This document shows positions 16,167 through 22,299 of a stretch of DNA of 32,209 bases, in pieces. Each line of letters opens with the position of its first letter. Position 1 is the stretch's first letter. Source of the stretch: a bacterium (lineage in GTDB: Bacteria > Ratteibacteria > UBA8468 > B48-G9 > DSTR01); assembly GCA_029551285.1 (NCBI GenBank), contig JAKPFT010000095.1:1-32209 (forward strand). Reading direction: 5' to 3'. The translations under genes were made by a program, and so were the position numbers. Below the pieces are notes generated by a model. It was given only the letters and a program-made list of their open reading frames with translations. It searched no databases and was not told where the DNA came from.

Positions 16167-16410
16167 ATCTTTGCCTCCTTCCGGGATAAAGAGTAATTAT
16201 TAAAATCTGTCCCGGGTGTTCTTCATAGACCACTCTCAAAACACGCTCTTTACCCAATTTTTTTTGAGCAATCAGTCTATTCTTATAGCCTTGTTCAACC
16301 ATGTCTGGAGAAGATACAACCTCTTCTATAAAATCTTTTTCAAGGTAAAGCCCATGCCTTTTTAATAACTCTATTTTTAACAGAGAATGCTTGCTAAAAA
16401 CTATTTTCAT
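16153..16410 (-). CDS. DUF4258 family protein (putative toxin-like partner)
   Basis: 85 residues. The pattern FSKHSLLKIELLKRHGL (His and basic residues at the start), a central ...SSPDMVEQGYKNRLIAQKK, and RVLRVVYEEHPGQILIITLYPGRRQRYE matches DUF4258, a small domain with a presumed RelE/BrnT-like nuclease-type fold. A promoter TTTACT-17-TATAAA ends 7 nt before the ATG, so the mRNA should be leaderless. It heads a three-gene cassette with two DUF2283 genes. Confidence 0.8.
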   Translation of the reverse strand: MKIVFSKHSLLKIELLKRHGLYLEKDFIEEVVSSPDMVEQGYKNRLIAQKKLGKERVLRVVYEEHPGQILIITLYPGRRQRYEKD

Positions 16411-16417
16411 CTTTTAT

Positions 16418-16446
16418 TTTATAGCACAAGGTGGAGATAAAGTAAA
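16418..16446 (-). promoter_or_regulatory. Promoter of the DUF4258-DUF2283 cassette, leaderless type
   Basis: On the minus strand TTTACT (16446-16441), 17-bp spacer ending in TGTGC, TATAAA (16423-16418), 7 nt before the ATG at 16410. Confidence 0.6.
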
Positions 16447-16600
16447 ACTGTTAGAACAGAAAAATAGGTCTCCCGAAAGCGTCCAGTCAGGAGTAGAAAT
16501 TGGTAAGAATGAGTAAGAACAGATAACGAAAGAAAGATTCAGAAAGCCCTGTCATTCCTTGTTTTCGCTGATTCTTCAGGCTTTTCAGAGTTCGGCTGCC

Positions 16601-16645
16601 TGGCATTAAGAGTGCCCTGCTCTGCCAGTTGAGCTAACGGCCCGT
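16601..16645. repeat. 45-bp direct repeat, right copy (5' half of tRNA-Lys)
   Basis: Same 45 bp as 15329-15373. On the minus strand it holds the 5' end, D arm and anticodon arm of tRNA-Lys and then leaves the tRNA sequence, so it is a non-functional half tRNA. It follows tRNA-Arg, where the original, promoter-linked tRNA-Lys most likely began. A TATAAT (16663-16658) lies just upstream. Confidence 0.9.
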
Positions 16646-16710
16646 GTTGATTACTCTATTATACCCGCAGCAATAAATCCGGCAAATTTATTCCCGCCTG
16701 TCAAAAAATG

Positions 16711-16784
16711 CGCGCCTGGCCTGACTTGAACAGGCAACCCCCTGCTTAGAAGGCAGGTGCTCTCTCCGGTTGAGCTACAGGCGC
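16711..16784 (-). tRNA. tRNA-Arg (anticodon TCT)
   Basis: 74 nt. Acceptor GCGCCTG/CAGGCGC, D arm GCTC/GAGC, anticodon arm CCTGC-CTTCTAA-GCAGG giving TCT, T arm with TTCAAGT, discriminator G. CCA is not encoded. A promoter TTGACG-17-TAAAAT lies immediately upstream. The half tRNA-Lys downstream suggests an original tRNA-Arg - tRNA-Lys operon. Confidence 0.95.
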
Positions 16785-16795
16785 TTGTTACTTAT

Positions 16796-16824
16796 ATTTT
16801 AGGAAGATTCAGCCAGGACGTCAA
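16796..16824 (-). promoter_or_regulatory. Promoter of tRNA-Arg
   Basis: On the minus strand TTGACG (16824-16819), 17-bp spacer, TAAAAT (16801-16796), 11 nt before the tRNA 5' end. Confidence 0.7.
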
Positions 16825-16866
16825 CGGAGAAATTCGGTAAAATTCCGTCAGAGGGTGAGGGTGTGA

Positions 16867-16872
16867 TACAAT
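16867..16872 (+). promoter_or_regulatory. -10 box of the four-helix membrane protein gene, leaderless type
   Basis: TACAAT preceded by TGTGA, ending 6 nt before the ATG at 16879. I find no good -35 hexamer at 16-18 bp. Confidence 0.5.
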
Positions 16873-16878
16873 AACTTT

Positions 16879-17400
16879 ATGACCGGCGAACATCAGAATA
16901 CTCCGGCAGGGCCTGTCAAGCAGAAAGAAAGTTTTAACTGGGGAACCCTCAGAATAATTAGCAGTTTCTTCTTTCTGTCGGCCGTCGTGCTGGCGGTGAT
17001 TGGTTATCTGTTGAAGCAGCAGAACTTCTCGCCGCTGGTGCCTGACTATGAAGAAGGGCCAGTTAGATTCATTCAGTACTTTCTTTTCAGTGTGGGTGTG
17101 GGGATATTTTTTTTCTGTGACGGCATCTCCACTTTCCTCGCTCGTCATATCTTCTCCAGAGTATCGCCAACCGGTGGCCAGTCAGGGACAACCGGTAAGT
17201 TGTTTTCCGCCTATTTCCGACACACAGTCATTATGCAGGCGATGCTTGACCTGATCAGTCTTACTGGTTTTGCTGGCTTCCTCATCTGCAGCAATCTTAC
17301 CTGGCTGATGGTTTTTGTCCTGTTACAACTCTCTATTCAGTGGAGGTTTTGGCCGACACAGGCGAGGCTGGAGCGGTTGCTGGAGAGTCTCCAGAAATAA
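16879..17400 (+). CDS. Membrane protein of unknown function, four predicted helices
   Basis: 173 residues. A hydrophilic N-terminus (about 1-22), then helices at about 26-45, 64-84, 114-136 and 138-153, and a basic, amphipathic C-terminus (QWRFWPTQARLERLLESL). I recognise no family. Its ATG lies 6 nt after a -10 box and lacks a Shine-Dalgarno, so the mRNA is probably leaderless. A response-regulator gene starts 20 nt downstream on the same strand and is probably co-transcribed, the only hint of a signalling role. Confidence 0.7.
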   Translation: MTGEHQNTPAGPVKQKESFNWGTLRIISSFFFLSAVVLAVIGYLLKQQNFSPLVPDYEEGPVRFIQYFLFSVGVGIFFFCDGISTFLARHIFSRVSPTGGQSGTTGKLFSAYFRHTVIMQAMLDLISLTGFAGFLICSNLTWLMVFVLLQLSIQWRFWPTQARLERLLESLQK

Positions 17401-17420
17401 CGGAGACAGAGGAGGAAGCC

Positions 17421-17825
17421 ATGGCCAGACGGATTTTGATTGTGGACGATGAGCCGGATATCTTGAAGTTTTTGACGAAGTTATTGTCTTCACAGGGCTA
17501 TCTGGTGGTAACTGCCACCAACGGGCTGGAAGCACTGGAGAAAGTGGAAGAGGAGAAACCCGACGCTATCATTCTTGATGTTCTCATGCCCGGGCTGGAC
17601 GGCTGGGAGACGTTGAAACGGCTTAAGGAAAATGAGGCTACCGGAAACATCCCGGTGATTATGCTTACCTCGCAGAGCAAAGACCAGGATATTATGAAGG
17701 GGTACGGTTGCGGTGCGGACTACTATGTGACCAAACCTTTTACACCTTCCAGCATTCTCGCGGGTCTCACCATGATGTTCAAGGAAGACAAAGAGGCCCC
17801 GAAGAAATACGAAATGAACTTTTGA
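17421..17825 (+). CDS. Single-domain response regulator (CheY-like receiver)
   Basis: 134 residues from the ATG with AGGAGG 5 nt upstream; an earlier GTG frame would run into the previous gene. A complete receiver domain: acidic pair VDDEPD near residues 9-12, phospho-acceptor Asp in AIILDVLMPG (about 53), switch Thr in VIMLTSQS (about 83), Lys in YVTKPF (about 105). No output domain follows, so it acts by protein contact or as part of a phosphorelay. The kinase is unknown; the only one in the window is the GAF histidine kinase at 22.3 kb, which is not adjacent. Confidence 0.93.
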   Translation: MARRILIVDDEPDILKFLTKLLSSQGYLVVTATNGLEALEKVEEEKPDAIILDVLMPGLDGWETLKRLKENEATGNIPVIMLTSQSKDQDIMKGYGCGADYYVTKPFTPSSILAGLTMMFKEDKEAPKKYEMNF

Positions 17826-17848
17826 TGGCGAGAATTTTGTGTTATCCG

Positions 17849-17919
17849 AGCGGGATACGGGATTCGAACCCGTGCTCCGAGCTTGGGAAGCTCGTACTCT
17901 ACCTCTGAGTTAATCCCGC
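17849..17919 (-). tRNA. tRNA-Gly (anticodon CCC)
   Basis: 71 nt. Acceptor GCGGGAT/ATCCCGC, D arm ACTC/GAGT (A10-T25 pair instead of the usual G-C), anticodon arm CGAGC-TTCCCAA-GCTCG, T arm CGGG-containing with TTCGAAT, discriminator T; no encoded CCA. It lies 7 nt after the capA-like stop codon on the same strand, so it is probably processed from that mRNA. Confidence 0.95.
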
Positions 17920-17926
17920 TTTCCTT

Positions 17927-19003
17927 TTATCTTACCGCCGGTGTGTCCAGAAAGTCAATATCAGGGCTGATTATCGTCTCCGGCTGGGCCAGGTCTTCCA
18001 CGGAAAGTTTGCGCATCAGGGTCAGAGCGCGGTTAAAACGGTCGGGGACCGGTCCGCCGGGGGCAACCTGCTGAAAGGAAACAACGGCTGCTTTCTGAAG
18101 CCGGCCAGAAGAGTCAACTTTCACCACTAAAAGAGGGGCCAGAGCCATCGGCCCTTTCAGGGAGGAGAACCCGTAAGTGCAGAAGTTTCCCAGACTGTAG
18201 GCGATTAGCCTGTCCTGGTAAACTTCCACCGCGCGGGGCACATGGGGTCCATGCATCAGCACCAGGTCAGCCCCGTGCTGGACTGCTTGCCGGCCAATTT
18301 TCAGGGCAAAGCCCCTGTTTTCCCCGCAGAAGAATTCTTCTTCCTGAGGAAGGTGAAGAGCGCCTGGCCCTTCGCTGCCGCAGTGGAAGGAGACTACCAG
18401 TATCTGGCATTGAGCAGAGAGTTTCTCAATCAGTTTCAGAGCTGCTTCCGGTCGGGCAAGGGAAAGGGGAGAGGGGCTGGAAGAAAAGGCGACGACGCCC
18501 ACTTTGACATTTCTCACCAGAAAAAAGGCGGGTTCCCCTTCGCTAATTCCAACCATTCCCCACATACGGAGAAGATTCTTTGTGGTGAGCAATCCGGATT
18601 CTCCGAAGTCACGGCTGTGATTATTGGCTAAAGACAGGACATCAAAGCCAGCCCTGGCTAAGTTTCGGCTGAAACGGGCCGGGGTTCTGAAAGCATAGGT
18701 GTACTTCCGGGAAGTGTCCTTTCGGCAGGAACCGTTATCCAGGAGCGGCCCTTCCAGATTGCCAAAGGCAAGGTCTGCCTTCTTAAGCAATGGGGAAACT
18801 TCCGTAAAAAGGTGGCGGCCATCATCCGGCGGAAGACAGACCTGCGGGTAGGTCGTGCCCATCATGATGTCACCGACAGCGGCAATGGTGATGGCTGTTT
18901 CCTGTTCTGGCGGTGGCTGTCCGCAGCCGGCAAAGAAAAGAGAAAAGGCCAGAGATGTGAGGAAAAGTAGTAAGATTACTATGCCGAAGAGGGAAAAACG
19001 CAT
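17927..19003 (-). CDS. CapA/PgsA-family metallophosphatase-like lipoprotein
   Basis: 358 residues. A signal sequence ends in a lipobox FAGC (C27). The calcineurin-like CapA fold shows AAVGDIMMG, FGNLEGPLLDN, LSLANNHSRDFG, VSFHCGSEG, LVLMHGPHVPR and IAYSLGNF. Relatives include CapA/PgsA of poly-gamma-glutamate synthesis and other cell-surface hydrolases; no pgsB/pgsC genes are present, so a capsule role is not supported here. It begins 6 nt after the LysM-NlpC/P60 gene and is followed at once by tRNA-Gly. Confidence 0.88.
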   Translation of the reverse strand: MRFSLFGIVILLLFLTSLAFSLFFAGCGQPPPEQETAITIAAVGDIMMGTTYPQVCLPPDDGRHLFTEVSPLLKKADLAFGNLEGPLLDNGSCRKDTSRKYTYAFRTPARFSRNLARAGFDVLSLANNHSRDFGESGLLTTKNLLRMWGMVGISEGEPAFFLVRNVKVGVVAFSSSPSPLSLARPEAALKLIEKLSAQCQILVVSFHCGSEGPGALHLPQEEEFFCGENRGFALKIGRQAVQHGADLVLMHGPHVPRAVEVYQDRLIAYSLGNFCTYGFSSLKGPMALAPLLVVKVDSSGRLQKAAVVSFQQVAPGGPVPDRFNRALTLMRKLSVEDLAQPETIISPDIDFLDTPAVR

Positions 19004-19009
19004 AAGGAA

Positions 19010-19918
19010 CTAAGGAGTAACTGTGTCTTCTCCTCCATCCTCTGTTTCAATGAGACGACGGGCACCGACGAATTGCCTCCGGAGATAACTTGATTTTTCA
19101 AAACTATCAATAACCACCTTTCTGGCCTGGCGGCTGGCATGGAGGATTAACCCGTTGCCGAGATAAAGGGCGACATGGGTGGGACGAAAGCTTTTAAGGG
19201 CCGAAAAGAAGAGGAGGTCTCCGGGAGTTAGATTTTCCGTGGCTACGGCTGTCCCTTTCTGATACTGCTCCCGGGCGGTTCGGGGAAGCCGCATACCGAC
19301 GTTGGAAAATACTTTCTTAATCAGACCGGAACAGTCAATGCCCTGGTTGGTGGTGCCTCCGTAACGATAAGGTGTGCCCAGGAAACACAGCGCATTTTCA
19401 ATCACCCGGTTAACCCTGCCTTCCGGAGGAAGGGAAGCCAGCGCCTTAAGTTCTGTTTCAGAAAGTGTTTCCTCGGCCACTTCTATGACCGGCTCTGTCG
19501 GTTCCGGCTGTCTTGACCAGGAAACAGCGATCAGCAATCTCTGGCCTGGTTTGATGAGGGAACCGGAAAGATTGTTAAGCCGACGCAGTTGCTCCACCGA
19601 AAGGTTGTGTCTTTTAGCGATGCTGGACAGGGTTTCTCCAGGTCTCACCCGATGGAAGGTCCTGGCAGCCTGGTAATGGGAGCCTGACTGGACGGTGGTC
19701 TCGGTTTGTTTTTCAATCGGGCTGACGGTTAAAACCTGACCAATTTTCAGTTTGCTGCTGGTGAGGTTGTTGAGTTTTTTCAGTTCGGTCACGCTGGTAC
19801 CATACTGTTTGGCTATTCGGTAAAGGCTGTCGCCCTTCTGCACAGTATACTCTTCTGCCTGAAGGAACGACGTCAGAAAGCACAAAAAGAACAGAGCCAA
19901 AATTATCCTTTTCTCCAT
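19010..19918 (-). CDS. Secreted LysM-LysM-NlpC/P60 peptidoglycan endopeptidase
   Basis: 302 residues. A signal peptide (to about residue 21), two LysM domains for peptidoglycan binding (about 22-67 and 88-131), then an NlpC/P60 cysteine peptidase with the full triad C196 (GIDCSGL), H248 (PTHVALYLG) and H260 (LILHAS). It probably cleaves D-Glu-mDAP type stem-peptide bonds in the periplasm. GGAGG stands 4 nt before the ATG. A promoter at 19969-19997 drives it and the capA-like gene. Confidence 0.93.
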   Translation of the reverse strand: MEKRIILALFFLCFLTSFLQAEEYTVQKGDSLYRIAKQYGTSVTELKKLNNLTSSKLKIGQVLTVSPIEKQTETTVQSGSHYQAARTFHRVRPGETLSSIAKRHNLSVEQLRRLNNLSGSLIKPGQRLLIAVSWSRQPEPTEPVIEVAEETLSETELKALASLPPEGRVNRVIENALCFLGTPYRYGGTTNQGIDCSGLIKKVFSNVGMRLPRTAREQYQKGTAVATENLTPGDLLFFSALKSFRPTHVALYLGNGLILHASRQARKVVIDSFEKSSYLRRQFVGARRLIETEDGGEDTVTP

Positions 19919-19968
19919 TTTCCTCCGATGAAGGTATCTTGAGTTTAAAGTTTTTCCAGTTTGGGGAA

Positions 19969-19997
19969 AGTTTAACAGGGGTTGTGCTGAATGTCAA
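19969..19997 (-). promoter_or_regulatory. Promoter of the LysM-NlpC/P60 - capA-like run
   Basis: On the minus strand TTGACA (19997-19992), 17-bp spacer, TAAACT (19974-19969), leaving a leader of about 45 nt. Confidence 0.65.
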
Positions 19998-20115
19998 ATC
20001 TGATTTTCTGTGCTCTAAAATTCCGCCAGAAACAAAGTGGCGCAAAGATGAGTCTGACTTCGGGAACGATTTTAGGCATGTGCCTTCCCATCTTTCCTCG
20101 TTGATACCGCGGGTC

Positions 20116-21351
20116 TTATGTTGGAATTCTGGTTGTGTCTGAGTGTTTAAACCTCCAGAACTGGAAGGCGTGGGTTTTGGGAACAGGCGGTTTGACCATC
20201 TTTTCTAAGAGAAAGGTGGCCGGGAAAACCGTGTTTTCACCCAGCCTTCTGTTGATTTCATCCACAGTGTGGAAAAGGTTCTCCCGCGTTTTTTCTTCCG
20301 GGAAAAGGGGCAGGGGCGTTTCTGCCGAGAGTTCTGAGACGCTAATTCCAAGCAGCCGAACCGGGCGAACGAGAGTGAAACTGCTAAAGATTTGCCAGGC
20401 CAGGGTGAAAATGCGGCGGCCGTCCGGGGGAACGGAGGCAAACTTTCTCTGCCGGGTGAAGGTGGTGAAATCGTCCAGGCGAAGACAGACGGTCACGACC
20501 CGGCCATGGAAAGATGACTGGCGCATTCTGGCAGCGACCTGTTCTGCCAGCCGGAAGAGAACCGACCGGAGAAAGTCAGTATGGTCAGTATTGAAGGGAA
20601 GGGTATAGCTATGGCCGATGGATTTGGGTTGAGGGGGTGTGGGTACCACCGGAGAGTTATCAAAACCGCAGGCTGCCTGGTAGAGAAACCTGCCCCGGAG
20701 GCCAAACCGGGTAATTAAGAAGTTTTCTCCCAGCCGTTGCAACTGACCGCAGGTGGTAATTCCCCAGTCAGAAAGAAGGGAGGCCAGGCGAGGGCCAATA
20801 CCCGGGACTTCTTCCACAGGCAGGTCAGACATTAATTCCGGTACTTCCTTTTCTTCAATAATTCTTAAGCCATCAGGCTTGACCAGAGAAGCCGCAATTT
20901 TAGCCAGCAGTTTATTGGGAGCCATACCGACAGAACAGGTAAGTCCTGTTTTTTTTCTGATGGTTTCTTTGATCCGCCGGCCAAGAGCTCCTTTGCCCCC
21001 GAAAAGGGGGAAGGTTCTGGAGACATCCAGAAAAGCCTCATCAATGGAATAGATTTCCAGAGTGTCGGTAAAAAGGGAAAGAAGAGAGAAAACTACCCGG
21101 GATGTTTCCGCGTAACAGATGGGATTGCCGGGTACCAGGATAGCGTCCGGACAGAGTTTTAAGGCCTCCGGAATACTCATTCCGGAACGAACTCCCTGGC
21201 GCTTGGCCTCATAAGAAGCCGAAGCCACCACTGTCTTAGTTAAAGGATTTCCACAGACCAGAACCGGTCGGCCGCGGAGAGAGGGGTTAATCTGCTGTTC
21301 TACCGAGGCGAAATAGGCGTCCATGTCCACATGAAGAATAACTCTTTCCAT
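20116..21351 (-). CDS. dinB: DNA polymerase IV (Y-family translesion polymerase)
   Basis: 411 residues. Catalytic residues in HVDMDAYFASVE (D8, D10) and YSIDEAFLDVS, the SYEAKRQGVRSGM finger segment, TCSVGMAPNKLLAKIAA, the helix-hairpin-helix VPGIGPRLASLL, and a little-finger domain with KSIGHSYTLP. No clear beta-clamp motif is seen at the C-terminus, though PLPLFP near 355 is a candidate. It is the last gene of the lexA operon, starting 15 nt after the small middle gene, so it should be DNA-damage inducible. Confidence 0.95.
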   Translation of the reverse strand: MERVILHVDMDAYFASVEQQINPSLRGRPVLVCGNPLTKTVVASASYEAKRQGVRSGMSIPEALKLCPDAILVPGNPICYAETSRVVFSLLSLFTDTLEIYSIDEAFLDVSRTFPLFGGKGALGRRIKETIRKKTGLTCSVGMAPNKLLAKIAASLVKPDGLRIIEEKEVPELMSDLPVEEVPGIGPRLASLLSDWGITTCGQLQRLGENFLITRFGLRGRFLYQAACGFDNSPVVPTPPQPKSIGHSYTLPFNTDHTDFLRSVLFRLAEQVAARMRQSSFHGRVVTVCLRLDDFTTFTRQRKFASVPPDGRRIFTLAWQIFSSFTLVRPVRLLGISVSELSAETPLPLFPEEKTRENLFHTVDEINRRLGENTVFPATFLLEKMVKPPVPKTHAFQFWRFKHSDTTRIPT

Positions 21352-21366
21352 CTCTAACTTTTCCTT

Positions 21367-21612
21367 TTATTTCAGGTGAACTCTGTCCAGATACCAGGAA
21401 AGGTCTTCGGGACAGAAGGAAATTTCAAAAACTTCCTGACCGTTAGAAAGGGCAAAATGGTAAATCCTTTTTTCCCCGCGGTAACTCTTCCAGAAGAAGG
21501 TTGTATTTACTGCGTCCCTCCGTTTTCCTTTCCAGATGAACCAGCAAATCTTCACTTTCCCCTGAGTGAAAATGGTGGCGACCTTGATCGGTTCGTTGAT
21601 TTCAGTAATCAT
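21367..21612 (-). CDS. Small protein between lexA and dinB (DUF6504-like)
   Basis: 81 residues: ITEINEPIKVATIF, KICWFIWKGKRRDAV, FFWKSYRGEKRIYHFALSNG and FEISFCPEDLSWYLDRVHL. All-beta in appearance, with many aromatic residues. I recall similar small proteins encoded next to Y-family polymerases and grouped as DUF6504; that link is from memory and moderately sure. Its start overlaps the lexA stop by 4 nt, and dinB follows after 15 nt, so it is certainly part of the SOS operon. Function unknown. Confidence 0.75.
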   Translation of the reverse strand: MITEINEPIKVATIFTQGKVKICWFIWKGKRRDAVNTTFFWKSYRGEKRIYHFALSNGQEVFEISFCPEDLSWYLDRVHLK

Positions 21613-22208
21613 GGCATCTTTCTGAAAAGACCGACCACCTTGCCTACCAGATGGAAGTTTTCGGTGACGCGCATGGTTTTATAAGCCGGATGGGCTGGTC
21701 TCAGTTCAATTCCTTCCTTCTGCCTGAAGAAAAACTTAACGGTACATTCACCATTGACCAGCGCGACCACGATATCCCCATTGTTGATGGAAGAGCTCTG
21801 GTTGACGAGGACATAATCGCCTTCCATGATGCCGGCGTCCTTCATGCTTTCCCCTTTTACTCTCAGGGCAAAGATGTTGCCTGGACCGAGAAGTTTTTCG
21901 TCTAAAGAGAGATGGCCTTCAATATTTTCTTCTTCCAGAAGGGGCTGGCCGGCCGGAACTCTCCCTAAGACCGGGATGGCCAGCGGGAGAGAAGCCTTTT
22001 CTTTCAGAATTAATCCCCGGGAAATTTTCTCCACCCGTTTCAGGTATCCCTTCTTTTCCAGGGCCAGCAGGTGGCCTTTCACGGCCTGGGGGCTGGAAAA
22101 AGAAAAATGCTTCATGACTTCTGAAATGGTGGGGGGATAGCCGTGTTCAGAGACGAACTCCCGGAGAAAAGAGAGAATTTCTTTCTGGCGTACCGTTAAG
22201 TTTTCCAT
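21609..22208 (-). CDS. lexA: LexA repressor
   Basis: 199 residues from the ATG with GGAGG 5 nt upstream (another ATG at 22220 lies in the Shine-Dalgarno itself). The winged helix-turn-helix is PPTISEVMKHFSFSSPQAV (25-43). Autocleavage site A86-G87 in VPAGQP; catalytic S121 (GESMKDAG) and K158 (CTVKFF). The recognition helix FSFSSPQAVKGHLLAL differs from the proteobacterial form, in line with a non-standard operator. It represses its own operon and is released by RecA-stimulated self-cleavage. Confidence 0.96.
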   Translation of the reverse strand: MENLTVRQKEILSFLREFVSEHGYPPTISEVMKHFSFSSPQAVKGHLLALEKKGYLKRVEKISRGLILKEKASLPLAIPVLGRVPAGQPLLEEENIEGHLSLDEKLLGPGNIFALRVKGESMKDAGIMEGDYVLVNQSSSINNGDIVVALVNGECTVKFFFRQKEGIELRPAHPAYKTMRVTENFHLVGKVVGLFRKMP

Positions 22209-22218
22209 GGCCACCTCC

Positions 22219-22234
22219 ATTATGTGTACATAAT
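22219..22234. promoter_or_regulatory. Candidate LexA operator
   Basis: Palindrome ATTATGT-AC-ACATAAT on the minus strand (7-bp perfect arms, 2-bp centre). It overlaps the last bases of the -10 box and the predicted start of the lexA promoter, the right place for autoregulation. It matches neither the E. coli CTGT-N8-ACAG nor the Bacillus CGAAC-N4-GTTCG operator. Confidence 0.7.
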
Positions 22235-22261
22235 TATACTGTTTATTTTTACATCTGTCAA
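22233..22261 (-). promoter_or_regulatory. Promoter of the lexA - small protein - dinB operon
   Basis: Perfect consensus on the minus strand: TTGACA (22261-22256), 17-bp spacer, TATAAT (22238-22233). The strength fits a gene held down by a repressor at the overlapping palindrome. Confidence 0.9.
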
Positions 22262-22264
22262 GAG

Positions 22265-22293
22265 TTGAAAAGAATTAGTTTTTGCGGTAAAAT
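22265..22293 (+). promoter_or_regulatory. Promoter of the histidine kinase - cyclase - FecR operon, leaderless type
   Basis: TTGAAA (22265-22270), 17-bp spacer, TAAAAT (22288-22293), only 6 nt before the GTG start at 22300. It lies back to back with the lexA promoter (-35 boxes 3 bp apart). Confidence 0.75.
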
Positions 22294-22299
22294 AACCCT

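Larger units (their letters stand above)
15329..16645. mobile_element. Decayed integrative element in tRNA-Lys (about 1.3 kb)
   Basis: Bounded by 45-bp direct repeats derived from tRNA-Lys. It contains the integrase remnant and three small genes (DUF2283, DUF2283, DUF4258) and is clearly more AT-rich than its surroundings, all signs of horizontal origin. Most of the original element must have been deleted. The stretch 16447-16600 inside it holds no gene that I can see. It is unusual that the duplicated tRNA part is the 5' half. Confidence 0.85.

Noticed and set aside
20116-20145. Similarity of TTATGTTGGAATTCT (near the dinB end) to TTATGCTGGAATTTT (near the dprA end) as another repeat
   Set aside because: Only about 15 nt with mismatches and no extended similarity; likely chance.
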